DNA of 64,000 nt from a bacterium (GTDB lineage Bacteria > 4484-113 > JAFGCY01), in assembly GCA_020849855.1 (NCBI GenBank), contig JADZFO010000052.1, forward strand, positions 12,823 through 76,822. The letters are read 5' to 3'. The notes beneath the pieces were generated by a model. That model saw only the letters and a list, made by a program, of their open reading frames with translations, was not told the origin of the DNA and did no database searches. The position numbers were made by a program, and so were the translations under genes. Positions within the stretch are counted from its first letter, which is position 1. Each line of letters begins with the position of its first letter. Below are positions 34,165-41,788 of this stretch, in pieces.

Positions 34165-35808
34165 CTAGCTGATGTCGCCAATCCAGCGCAGGTCCTGGTT
34201 GTCGACATCAAAGTAGGCCACGCCAAGGGTGCTGCCGTCGCCCAGCGGCAGCAGGGTGGGTATGCCGCCGGTGTTTCCGGCTTCGTCAAGCGTCCGCAGA
34301 TCACTCCAGGCGGAGCCGTTGGCGTCGTCGGCCATGGCGAAACCCAGGTTTCCGTTGAGCAGGCTGTAGTAGCCGATCACCGGCAGGCCGTTGAACAGAA
34401 CCAGGTCGCTGAACCAGCCGGTGTTTGAGCGGTCGTCAACAACCACCGCGCTGCCCCAGGCTGAGCCGTTTGCATCGCTTGCGCGTGCATACTTCAGCAC
34501 GCCGGTGAAAGCGTCATAGAAACTGATGCAGGGGTTGCCGCCGGCGTCGACGTGCAGGTCGTTCCACTGAATCGTCCCAGTGCTGACCTGCACAGCATCA
34601 TTCCAGGCGCCGCCCTCAGCATTGCTGGCTCGGCGGAAAAATAGCGGGCCGGAGCTGGAATCCGAGAATGCCACCGCCGGGTTGCCGTTGACCACTTCCA
34701 TGCTCCAGGTGTCGCTGACTTCCTCGGTCACAGCGAATGTCGCCAGGCTTTCGCCGGCGGGCCATGCCGCGCCCGTACTGTCATCGGCGCGGACATACAT
34801 CAGCTCCGGGTTGTCACCCAGGGGCCACATGAGGTGGATGATCGCCGGCCTCCCGGCGACCAGCTCCATGTGGGGATAGCCGCCGACGGAATTTGACTGG
34901 TCGACAATCACCGGGCTGCCCCAGCTGCTGCCGGTCGCGTCCGCGGCGCGGACATACATCAGGATCTCCTCGTCAAACTTGTGGTAGGCAATCGCAGGGT
35001 TGCCGTCAACGATCAGCATGGAAGGGCTGTGCCCGGTGTCGCCGTTGCTGTCCACCACCAGCGGCTCGCCCCAGCTGCTGCCCTGGGCATCATCCGCAAT
35101 GACATAGGTCAGGTCACCATCCGCCCCTTCACTGGTGCCATAGTCGGCATAGGCAATCGCCGGCCGGCCCTGAACAATCGCGGCGTGCGGATCCCAGCCG
35201 GTTCCATCCTGGGCGTCAACGGTGATGGGGAAAGTGCCGCCGCCAGCATCGGTGATGAAGTTGACCGTCTGGATAGTGTTGATCGCACCGGCGGGCGCGA
35301 TCACCGCGCAGTAGGTGACGCCAGCGCCGTTCCGCGCACCGGGGTATGCCAGATTGCTGCCAACACTTCCGCTGTGCGGGCCGGTCAGCACCCAGCGGCC
35401 GGCCTCATAGTCAGGCACGGCCAGGTAGGCCGACCCGGCACTGACTGCTTGGCTTACTTCAACCTGAAGCAGCGCCGAAACGCCGGGATCAAAGGAGTAG
35501 ACGGCCCATTCATAGCCTGCTCCCCCTTCCAGACGCAGCTGTGTGCCCTGGACTTCCACACCTGGATGTGCACTGAAGAACGCACTGCCATCCTGGATGT
35601 TGTCCGCCGACACGCTTCTGCCGGAGCCCGCAAGCTGATCCAGTTCTGCAGGCGCCGGGAGCAGGCGCGCCAGCTGCGTTCCCGGATTCTCCGCTCCCGG
35701 GCGAAGAGGCAAGCCAGAGCCGGAGTGGGGCTCGGATGAAGCGCCGCAACTGGCCAGATAACAGGCGGAAACCAGTGCCGCGAAGTGCAGAGGGAGCTTA
35801 ACGCGCAT
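34165..35808 (-). CDS. Lipoprotein: shared N-module plus seven-blade propeller
   Basis: 547 residues from the ATG at 35808 (GGAGAG site), lipobox YLASC. Linker LLPAPAELDQL, shared N-module (DNIQDGSAFFSAHPG, YEWAVYSFDP, LAVPDYEAGRWVLTGP), then seven blades without PKD (IVQGRPAIAYADYG to LGDGSTLGVAYFD). It matches the gene at 27056-28726 far more closely than its direct neighbours, including an Asp/Gly-rich loop in blade 1 and a WP loop in blade 3, so a duplication or gene conversion between the two is likely. First gene of the minus-strand lipoprotein run. Confidence 0.85.
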   Translation of the reverse strand: MRVKLPLHFAALVSACYLASCGASSEPHSGSGLPLRPGAENPGTQLARLLPAPAELDQLAGSGRSVSADNIQDGSAFFSAHPGVEVQGTQLRLEGGAGYEWAVYSFDPGVSALLQVEVSQAVSAGSAYLAVPDYEAGRWVLTGPHSGSVGSNLAYPGARNGAGVTYCAVIAPAGAINTIQTVNFITDAGGGTFPITVDAQDGTGWDPHAAIVQGRPAIAYADYGTSEGADGDLTYVIADDAQGSSWGEPLVVDSNGDTGHSPSMLIVDGNPAIAYHKFDEEILMYVRAADATGSSWGSPVIVDQSNSVGGYPHMELVAGRPAIIHLMWPLGDNPELMYVRADDSTGAAWPAGESLATFAVTEEVSDTWSMEVVNGNPAVAFSDSSSGPLFFRRASNAEGGAWNDAVQVSTGTIQWNDLHVDAGGNPCISFYDAFTGVLKYARASDANGSAWGSAVVVDDRSNTGWFSDLVLFNGLPVIGYYSLLNGNLGFAMADDANGSAWSDLRTLDEAGNTGGIPTLLPLGDGSTLGVAYFDVDNQDLRWIGDIS

Positions 35809-35849
35809 GGGAGTCTCTCCGGGGGCTAACAGCGTTTGCCGAGTATAGC

Positions 35850-36113
35850 CTAGCGGCCCAGCAGGTTGCCGCGGACACGGCCGGCCGGCGTCTCGGTGAC
35901 GTTCGCGTCTTCCAGGCGGGTGATGGTGGCGATGTTCACATAGGTCCGGCCGCCGCGGAACTGGCCGGCGGAGCGCATGGCCGCATCGCCGGGCTCAATG
36001 GTAACGAAGTCGTCCCAGACTTCCGCGATCACTACGCCGTTGTAGTGCACCCCGCCATTGGCGGTAATGTTCAGCTCGGTGCGCTCGTTCATCAGCTTCT
36101 CGACGAGTTTCAT
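35850..36113 (-). CDS. Small beta-rich protein of unknown function
   Basis: 87 residues from the ATG at 36113; the frame extends to 36257 but the extension is unlike protein. It starts MKLVEKLMNERTELNITANG, followed by strands VHYNGVVIAEVWDDFVTIEP and YVNIATITRLED, the strand pattern of an LSm/SH3-like small barrel, a fold often used to bind RNA or metal-chelate ligands. Similarity to Hfq proper is not visible. No signal peptide. It is divergent from the gene at 36215 and 41 bases downstream of the lipoprotein cluster on the same strand. Confidence 0.6.
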   Translation of the reverse strand: MKLVEKLMNERTELNITANGGVHYNGVVIAEVWDDFVTIEPGDAAMRSAGQFRGGRTYVNIATITRLEDANVTETPAGRVRGNLLGR

Positions 36114-36214
36114 GCCTGGGCCTCGCTGCGAAAGATGGCATAAGTTTACGTCAGCCGGCCGTAACTTCGAACATTGCTTAAGGCTCAATACTCTTAACTG
36201 GCGAGGTGGGTTAG

Positions 36215-36904
36215 ATGGGCTGGCGTCGCTGGGCCAAAGTATGCGGAACTGCTGCACTTACGCTGCTGGCACTTTGCTGGCTTTATCTGGCCGCCGTCAC
36301 CCTGTATCCCCGCCTGCTCTCCCCCTTCCAGCTGGTGATCCTCTCTGACTGCGGGCTGCTGCCCCTGCGCGAGATCGCGGCAGAAGAGCTGGTGGAACGC
36401 CGCAGCGGCAAGGCCCAGCAGGGTGCACTGGTAGCAATCGCCGGCCGCGACTGGCTGCCGGCGGGACTGCGCCTGCGGGCACTGCGGGAGCTGCGCGGCT
36501 CCGACCAGCCCGACCCCGAGCAGCTTTACGGCATTGTCCTGCAGCTTGACCCGGCCCGCCCGGGCGAGTACCTGCTGCTGGAGCAGGCTCTGCTGGCCCT
36601 GTGTTTCAACCCCGACACGCCGCGGGAGCTGCTGCGCAGCCCCGAGCTGCTGAGCCAGGCAGCAAGCTATGCCTGCACCCTGCCGCCGCAGCTTGAAGAG
36701 CTGCTGGCCGGCGAGAAGGCCAGCGTGATTGCTGACTACATGGAACAGGCGCCCAGCAGTCCCGACCGCTGGCTGGGCTGGAAGCTTGGCGCAGAGCTGC
36801 TGCCTTATCTGGAGGCCAGGGCTGCGCAGCTCAGCGGGCCGGATGCGCTGTGGGCGGAAGAGCTGGCCCAGCGCCTGCGCCGCCAGACTCTGCAAAGCGC
36901 CTGA
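36215..36904 (+). CDS. Membrane-anchored helical protein, unknown function
   Basis: 229 residues. One N-terminal membrane segment (about 8-29, VCGTAALTLLALCWLYLAAVT) is followed by a helical, Leu/Glu/Arg-rich domain with HEAT-like spacing (LREIAAEELVERRSGKAQQG, LRLRALRELRGSDQPDPEQ, LLEQALLALCFNPDTPREL). GAGGTGG precedes the ATG at 36215. No known family. It is followed 56 bases later by the acyl-CoA dehydrogenase gene, which has its own promoter, so a functional link is not implied. Confidence 0.6.
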   Translation: MGWRRWAKVCGTAALTLLALCWLYLAAVTLYPRLLSPFQLVILSDCGLLPLREIAAEELVERRSGKAQQGALVAIAGRDWLPAGLRLRALRELRGSDQPDPEQLYGIVLQLDPARPGEYLLLEQALLALCFNPDTPRELLRSPELLSQAASYACTLPPQLEELLAGEKASVIADYMEQAPSSPDRWLGWKLGAELLPYLEARAAQLSGPDALWAEELAQRLRRQTLQSA

Positions 36905-36935
36905 GCCGCCCCAGCGGCCCTTTCACGGCGTCTCA

Positions 36936-36941
36936 TAGAAT
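36936..36941 (+). promoter_or_regulatory. -10 box (TAGAAT) of the acyl-CoA dehydrogenase gene
   Basis: TAGAAT, with a CAGGAG ribosome site at 36951-36956 and the ATG at 36961. The leader is about 13 bases, so this gene is led and has a Shine-Dalgarno site, unlike the leaderless set. Confidence 0.5.
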
Positions 36942-36960
36942 TAGGTCTCGCAGGAGTACT

Positions 36961-38127
36961 ATGAGCTACGAGACCTTCCCCTTCAGTGACGAGCACAAGA
37001 TGCTGCGCGAAACCGTGCGCGATCTGGTACGCGAGAAGATTGCCCCGCGCGCCATCGAGCTGGACGAGACCCACGAGTTTCCGGCCGCGGCGATGGCCGA
37101 GCTGGGCGAGCTTGGCCTGCTGGGCGTCTATGTGCCGGAGGAGTATGGCGGCGTGGGGATGGACTTCACCGCCTACATCATCGCAATGGAAGAGCTGGCT
37201 AAGGGCTGCGGCTCCACTACCCTGACCTACACCGCCCACACCGGCCTGTGCATCACACCGATCCTGCTGCTGGGCACGCATGAGCAGAAGCTGAAGTACC
37301 TGCCGGCCCTGTGCAGCGGTGAAGAGCTGGGCTGCTTCGGGCTGTCCGAGCCCGGCTCCGGCTCCGACGCCGGCAACCTGCAGACCCGCGCCTGGAAGGA
37401 CGGCTCTGATTGGGTGCTGAGCGGCTCGAAGATGTGGATCACCAACGGCAACCGCGCCCGGCGGATGGTGGCCTGCGCCAAGACCGACCCGGAGCAGCCG
37501 CGGGGCAAGGGCATCACCGCCTTCATCGTCGATATGAAGAGCCCCGGCGTCAGCGTGCCGAAGATCGAGGACAAGCTGGGCCTGCGGGCCAGCGCCACCG
37601 CGCAGGTCTTTCTTGATGATGTGCGCGTGCCGGAGGCCGAGGTGCTGGGCAGCATCGACACCGGCTTCCCGGTCTTCATGCAGACACTTGAAGGCGGGCG
37701 GGTGGCCATCGCCGCGATGAGCCTGGGCCTGGCCGAAGCGGCCTTCGAGAAGGCAGTCGAGTACAGCAAGCAGCGTCACACCTTCGGCCGCGCTCTGGCC
37801 CACCACCAGACCATCCAGACCTACATCGCCGACATGGCGACCGAAATCGAGGCGGCGCGCCTGCTGGTCTACCAGGCCGCTTTCAAGAAGGCCGCCGGCG
37901 AGAGCGTGGCCCGCGAAGGCGCGATGGCAAAGCTCTATGCATCGGAGATGGCGATGCGCGTGTGTGAAAAGGCGATCCAGATCCACGGCGGCTATGGCTA
38001 TGTCCGCGAGTTCGAGGTCGAGCGGATCTACCGCGACGCCAAGCTCTGCACCATCGGCGAAGGGACCAGCGAAGTGCAGCAGCTGGTCATCGCCCGCCAG
38101 ATCCTCGGTGCGGCGGCGAAGGGTTAG
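36961..38127 (+). CDS. Acyl-CoA dehydrogenase
   Basis: 388 residues. It oxidises an acyl-CoA to the trans-2-enoyl-CoA using FAD and passes electrons to electron-transfer flavoprotein. Family motifs in order: FGLSEPGSGSDAGNLQTRA (about 125), MWITNG (about 158), then RITFGRAL-like QRHTFGRALAHHQTIQTYIAD (about 270), IHGGYGYVREFEVERIYRDAK and TIGEGTSEVQQLVIARQIL at the C-terminus, where the Glu of GEGTSE lies at the catalytic-base position of short/branched-chain members. Closest in style to butyryl-/isovaleryl-CoA dehydrogenases, but substrate length cannot be read. The start at 36961 has a CAGGAG site. No fatty-acid operon is around it. Confidence 0.9.
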   Translation: MSYETFPFSDEHKMLRETVRDLVREKIAPRAIELDETHEFPAAAMAELGELGLLGVYVPEEYGGVGMDFTAYIIAMEELAKGCGSTTLTYTAHTGLCITPILLLGTHEQKLKYLPALCSGEELGCFGLSEPGSGSDAGNLQTRAWKDGSDWVLSGSKMWITNGNRARRMVACAKTDPEQPRGKGITAFIVDMKSPGVSVPKIEDKLGLRASATAQVFLDDVRVPEAEVLGSIDTGFPVFMQTLEGGRVAIAAMSLGLAEAAFEKAVEYSKQRHTFGRALAHHQTIQTYIADMATEIEAARLLVYQAAFKKAAGESVAREGAMAKLYASEMAMRVCEKAIQIHGGYGYVREFEVERIYRDAKLCTIGEGTSEVQQLVIARQILGAAAKG

Positions 38128-38130
38128 GCA

Positions 38131-38598
38131 CTACTTCCAGGGTGCACCTGGGCGGCGCTTCTCCATCCAGTACTGCGGTCGCGCGATCGGCCTGAAGCCG
38201 TAGCGCCGGTAAAGCCCGTGAGCGTTCTCCGTTTCGAGGCAGTGGACGCGCACCGATGCAAGGTCGGGATGGCTGGCCACCGAGTTCATCAGCAGCTTGC
38301 CCAGGCCGCGACCCTGCCAGTCCTCTGCGATAACGACATCCGCCAGGTAGGCAATGCGGGTCAGATCGGATACAACCCGGCAGAAGCCCACCAGCGGCCA
38401 GGGCTGGGTCTTGCCGATGTAGTACAGCCCGAAGAGAATGGTGCTGTGCTCAAGCTGCCGCAGCAGCTGCTGACGGCTGATACCGTCTTCGCCGTAGAGC
38501 TGGTTCAACATGGGCTGAAGCTCTGCCGGGTTCAGGCGCCGCTCGTCGGTGCTGACCAGGTAGTCCTCATGCTGCAGCTGAAAAGTCCTTAGACACAT
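38131..38598 (-). CDS. GNAT-family acetyltransferase
   Basis: 155 residues from the ATG at 38598. Acetyl-CoA-binding motif A is clear: LADVVIAEDWQGRGLGKLLM, with the QGRGLG loop, and motif B NAHGLYRRYGFRP. The N-terminus (RTFQLQHEDYLVSTDERRLN) and LYYIGKTQPWPLVGFCRVVSD fit YpeA/ElaA-like small acetyltransferases that act on a free amine or a protein N-terminus. The target is not known. It ends 3 bases after the stop of the convergent acyl-CoA dehydrogenase gene. Confidence 0.8.
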   Translation of the reverse strand: MCLRTFQLQHEDYLVSTDERRLNPAELQPMLNQLYGEDGISRQQLLRQLEHSTILFGLYYIGKTQPWPLVGFCRVVSDLTRIAYLADVVIAEDWQGRGLGKLLMNSVASHPDLASVRVHCLETENAHGLYRRYGFRPIARPQYWMEKRRPGAPWK

Positions 38599-38751
38599 TG
38601 CCTTTCTTCGACCCGCCCCGGGCAAAGATGGTTCGCGTCAGTCAGCATCTTAAGCCCCTGAAGAGCCAGGACAGACAGCTGAGGCAATGCAGCGCAAAGT
38701 CAGCACGAACAAGCGCATAAGCTTTGCAAGCAGACCAAAGTCGCGCGCTTA

Positions 38752-39363
38752 TCATATACCGAAGTATATAAAATATTCCTGGTGCTTGCTGCCATGTCGC
38801 CACAGAAGCTGCAGGACCGGGCGCCTGCGACCATCCAGCTCGGTGCGCAGCACACAGACCTGCAGACGCCGGCGGCACGCCAAGAAGCGCAGGCGGTTAA
38901 GTTCCGCCCTGTCCAGGACCGCACTCCGCTGCCGCGCCAGCAGCGCGCCGAAGTTCAGCGCGTCTTCAATGTGCCGCCTGTGGTCCCCCGGCCAGTGCTG
39001 CCCGGCGTAGGCATTGAAGAGCGCGCTCAAAGCGGCGCGGCCTAGCTCCTGCTCCAGGCGTCTGAAGCTTTGCGGCAGCAGCTTGAGGGCTTCATGCAGG
39101 CGCTTGCTGAGCAGCAGCGCTGCCTGTGCCTCAAGCTGCGCCGGGTCCAGCTGCGCAAGAAGCGCGGAAGTCTCTGTGCTGAGCCGCAGCCGTCGGGACA
39201 GCGCCTGAGGGTCAGCACTGAGTTCCGCACGCAGGGCCGCATCACTGAGCAGGCGGCCCAGCAGCGAGGTGAAGTCTGGCGCGGCCGCAGCCTCTGCTTC
39301 GCGGCTGAGGGCAGCGCAAGGCGCGGCGCTTATGAAGTCCGTGCGTGCTGTGCGCACACTCAT
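38752..39363 (-). CDS. Putative partner protein of the MNIO enzyme
   Basis: 203 residues; the ATG at 39363 overlaps the stop of the DUF692 gene (ATGA), so the two are translationally coupled. The protein is helical at the N-terminus (FTSLLGRLLSDAALRAELSADPQALSRRLRL, then an Ala/Leu-rich segment and FRRLEQELGRAALSALFNAY) with a short C-terminal strand pair (VCVLRTELD, VLQLLWRHG). In known MNIO systems (methanobactin MbnC, bufferin-type HvfC/BufC with DUF2063, TglI), a gene in this position codes a partner that binds the peptide leader. I do not recognise a named family here; the role is inferred from position only. Confidence 0.6.
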   Translation of the reverse strand: MSVRTARTDFISAAPCAALSREAEAAAAPDFTSLLGRLLSDAALRAELSADPQALSRRLRLSTETSALLAQLDPAQLEAQAALLLSKRLHEALKLLPQSFRRLEQELGRAALSALFNAYAGQHWPGDHRRHIEDALNFGALLARQRSAVLDRAELNRLRFLACRRRLQVCVLRTELDGRRRPVLQLLWRHGSKHQEYFIYFGI

Positions 39364-40196
39364 CCGCTCACCCCCAGCGCCGCGCAGCCGGCCACGGTGC
39401 TTTCGCGCAGCTTCGCCAGCTCGCCTATCAGTCCCGCTGGCTGGGGGATTGCATCATCGCGCTCAAGAATGACCGCCTGCACCGGTGCATAGGCACAGAC
39501 TGCGCTTAGCAACTCCAGCAGCTCAGGCTGCACATCCACTGCGTGATTGTCGTCATAGACCGTCCGCCCGGCCGCGTCCTGGTGGCTGCTGTAGCCCACG
39601 ATATGCAGCTGCACGATCCGTTGCGGCGGCAGGCCCCTCAGCCACTCGAGGGGGTCGAAGCCGTGATTCTGCGCATTGATCCAGAGATTGGTGACATCCA
39701 GCAGCAGGCCGCAGTCCGCACCCTCACACAGCCGGGTCAGAAACTCGCATTCCGGCATACCGGGCAGCTTCAGATGACTGGTGATGTTCTCCAGGATCAG
39801 CGGGCGCTGGCAGCGTTCACTCAGCTCCCGCGCGTGCTTGATCATCAGCGCCAGGTTTTCTTCTGTGGTCGCCAGTGGATTAAGGTGCCCCAGGTCGACT
39901 TCCGCGGTACGGGTGAAGGCGATGTGCTCGCTGATCCACTGCGGCTGCGCCAGCCTGGCCACCTCGCAGAACTGCGCCAGCACCTGCGGGTCCAGGGGGC
40001 CCGGCGTGCCAAGGCTGAGGCCAAGGCCGTGGAGATACAGCGGGTACTGCCCCCGCAGGCGCTGCAGCCGCTCAGCCCCGCCGTCAAAGAAGTGCTCAGC
40101 CGTCAGCTCCAGGCACTCAACCTGCGGCGGGGTGCTGTCCAGCCAGGCTGCCAGCGGCCGCCGCCAGCCCAGGCCAATCAGTGGCGGCACGCGCAT
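39360..40196 (-). CDS. DUF692/MNIO multinuclear iron oxidative enzyme
   Basis: 278 residues from the ATG at 40196, one base after the stop of the upstream gene; the frame upstream of it reads through the other gene's Cys tail and is false. The TIM-barrel metal-site motifs of the DUF692 (MbnB-like, MNIO) family are in order: LYLHGLGLSLG, WISEHIAF (Glu, His), LILENITSH (Glu, Asn), LLLDVTNLW (Asp), VQLHIVGYS (His), YDDNHAVD (Asp, His) and VILERDD (Glu). Known members use two or three iron ions and oxygen to modify Cys or Asp residues of ribosomal peptides. Tight coupling with a Cys-tailed membrane protein and a partner gene makes that substrate likely. Confidence 0.85.
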   Translation of the reverse strand: MRVPPLIGLGWRRPLAAWLDSTPPQVECLELTAEHFFDGGAERLQRLRGQYPLYLHGLGLSLGTPGPLDPQVLAQFCEVARLAQPQWISEHIAFTRTAEVDLGHLNPLATTEENLALMIKHARELSERCQRPLILENITSHLKLPGMPECEFLTRLCEGADCGLLLDVTNLWINAQNHGFDPLEWLRGLPPQRIVQLHIVGYSSHQDAAGRTVYDDNHAVDVQPELLELLSAVCAYAPVQAVILERDDAIPQPAGLIGELAKLRESTVAGCAALGVSG

Positions 40197-40197
40197 A

Positions 40198-40977
40198 TCA
40201 GCTGCCACCGCAGCCTCCGCAGCCACCGCCACCGCCACAGCCCCCGCCACCGCCACAACTGCCGCCGCCACTGCTGCAGGATGAACCGCTGGAGAAGCTG
40301 GAGCAGGAGCCCATGACATAGATGCCGCTGCTGCAGCTTGATGCGTCTCCGCTGTTGCCGCTGCTGTCTGTGCTGCCCATGGCTTCATTGCGCCGCGTGC
40401 TGATCAGGAAGAGCAGGCCCAGAAAGATCATCATCGCGATGAGGAAACCGAAGCGGCTCATGCCAAGCTGGCTGGCGCTGTAAATGCGGTAGGCGCCAAG
40501 GGCTTCAAAGACCAGCAGGCCGACAAAGTTGAGCCCCCAGGTGTTGCGCCAGTTCAGGCGCAGGACCCAGACCAGCAGCATCAGCCCGATGAAGACCCCA
40601 GCGTAATAGAGCAGGAAGGCCGGACCGCGCATCTGCTGGTCAAAGAGCAGCGCCAGGAAGAGCAGGCCCCCGGCCCCGCAGAGGATGGCCAGCCACTCGA
40701 CGCCGCTGGGTTCACTGCTGCGCCAGTCGATGGCGGAGGAGGCCCGGTAATCCGTTACCTGCAGCGGGCCAGCGTCCCCGCCCTGCAGGGCGGTCTGCAG
40801 CGAAAGCGGAGCTGCGGCGCTGAGAGATCCCTGCGCCACGGCCGATCCAAGCGGAAAGCTGCGCTGGCAGGCCGGGCAGGTTATGAGGCTCGCCGGTCCG
40901 GCGCCGGCGGGTGTAACAAGGGGACTTAGACAAGCGGGGCAGCACCAGACGGCGCTACCCGTGGTCAATTGGTCCAT
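40198..40977 (-). CDS. Zinc-ribbon membrane protein with Cys/Gly-rich tail (MNIO substrate candidate)
   Basis: 259 residues from the ATG at 40977, which lies inside the end of the upstream gene. The N-terminus is a zinc ribbon (CCPACLSPL and TCPACQRSFPL), then a polar region, then four membrane segments (about 95-215, including EWLAILCGAGGLLFLALLFD, AFLLYYAGVFIGLMLLVWVL and FGFLIAMMIFLGLLFLIST). The last 50 residues are a low-complexity tail with seven Cys in Ser/Gly context (SSC, MGSC, SGSSC, GGGSC, GGGGGC, GGGGGC, GGC) ending at a TGA. From memory this resembles the TIGR04222 type of membrane proteins found next to DUF692 genes. The tail is the obvious target of the MNIO enzyme encoded next. 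Confidence 0.75.
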   Translation of the reverse strand: MDQLTTGSAVWCCPACLSPLVTPAGAGPASLITCPACQRSFPLGSAVAQGSLSAAAPLSLQTALQGGDAGPLQVTDYRASSAIDWRSSEPSGVEWLAILCGAGGLLFLALLFDQQMRGPAFLLYYAGVFIGLMLLVWVLRLNWRNTWGLNFVGLLVFEALGAYRIYSASQLGMSRFGFLIAMMIFLGLLFLISTRRNEAMGSTDSSGNSGDASSCSSGIYVMGSCSSFSSGSSCSSGGGSCGGGGGCGGGGGCGGCGGS

Positions 40978-41687
40978 TGCTTCTCCATCCACAAGAGTGC
41001 ACAATCCAGAAAGGCCAGCAGGCGGCGCTGCACCGCCGTCTTTTCGTCCATACTCAGCTCGCGCGGTGCTTCGCGCAGAGCCATCAGCTCGGCCAGCACA
41101 GAGCAGTCGCAGCCGAATGCCTCGGCCATCAGAGGCAGCCGGGCGCGCCAGTCTGCCGGCAACTCCACTCCGCCCAGGCGCAGGCCCTCATGACTGTTGC
41201 TCATCAGGGTGGGCAGGTTGGCCAGGATGAAGCGCTCATAGCTGCGCGGCCGCTCGGCCTGCATGATGAACTGCCGCACCAGGCGCAGCTTCACGTTGCA
41301 CAGGGCCTGCAGTGTCAGCAGCCGCAAGAGCTGCGGCTCCGGCTCCCAGCCGCTGAAGACATCCTCGCCATGCAGCACCCTGTAATGCCGGCGGATGTTG
41401 TTGAACTTGGTGGCGAAGACCCGCAGGTTGCGCCGCAGCGCCGCCTGGCCCATCACGAAGGGGCTGAGCAGGGGGCTGAGGGCCATCACCTCGCGGATCG
41501 CCAGCTGGGCTTCGGCGCTGGAGCTGCGCAGCACAATCAGCAGGTTGATGTCGGAGACGCCTTCACGGAAGTTGCCGCGAACTGCGGAGCCGTAAAGCAG
41601 AACCGCATGGAGGTTATCCCTCAGCCTGGCCTTCAGGGCCTCCACTGCAGAGTCAATCGTGCTCTGCACAGCGTTTGCTGTTTCCAT
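40965..41687 (-). CDS. Nucleotidyltransferase-like protein with altered active site
   Basis: 240 residues. The N-terminal part has the Pol-beta-type nucleotidyltransferase motif LLYGSAVRGNFREGVSDIN; the usual D-x-D pair is D-x-N here, so catalysis is doubtful. The remainder is helical (VMALSPLLSPFVMGQAALRR, LLTLQALCNVKLRLVRQFIM), in the style of proteins that pair an NTase domain with a HEPN-like or substrate domain. It is first of four overlapping minus-strand genes (its stop lies inside the next gene), so it belongs to the MNIO operon. TATCAT lies 7 bases before the ATG. What it adds to the system is unclear. Confidence 0.7.
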   Translation of the reverse strand: METANAVQSTIDSAVEALKARLRDNLHAVLLYGSAVRGNFREGVSDINLLIVLRSSSAEAQLAIREVMALSPLLSPFVMGQAALRRNLRVFATKFNNIRRHYRVLHGEDVFSGWEPEPQLLRLLTLQALCNVKLRLVRQFIMQAERPRSYERFILANLPTLMSNSHEGLRLGGVELPADWRARLPLMAEAFGCDCSVLAELMALREAPRELSMDEKTAVQRRLLAFLDCALLWMEKQWTN

Positions 41688-41694
41688 TCGCTGA

Positions 41695-41700
41695 ATGATA
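41695..41700 (-). promoter_or_regulatory. -10 box (TATCAT) 7 bases before ATG 41687
   Basis: TATCAT on the minus strand, then seven bases, then ATG. It would be the promoter of the whole four-gene MNIO operon, with a leaderless first gene. Confidence 0.45.
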
Positions 41701-41788
41701 ACCCAGCTACGGCCGGATGCAAGTTAAATATGCTATGGCGTAGAATATGAAGACCGTGTAAAGACCGCGGTCTCCACCCTGCTGCGCA

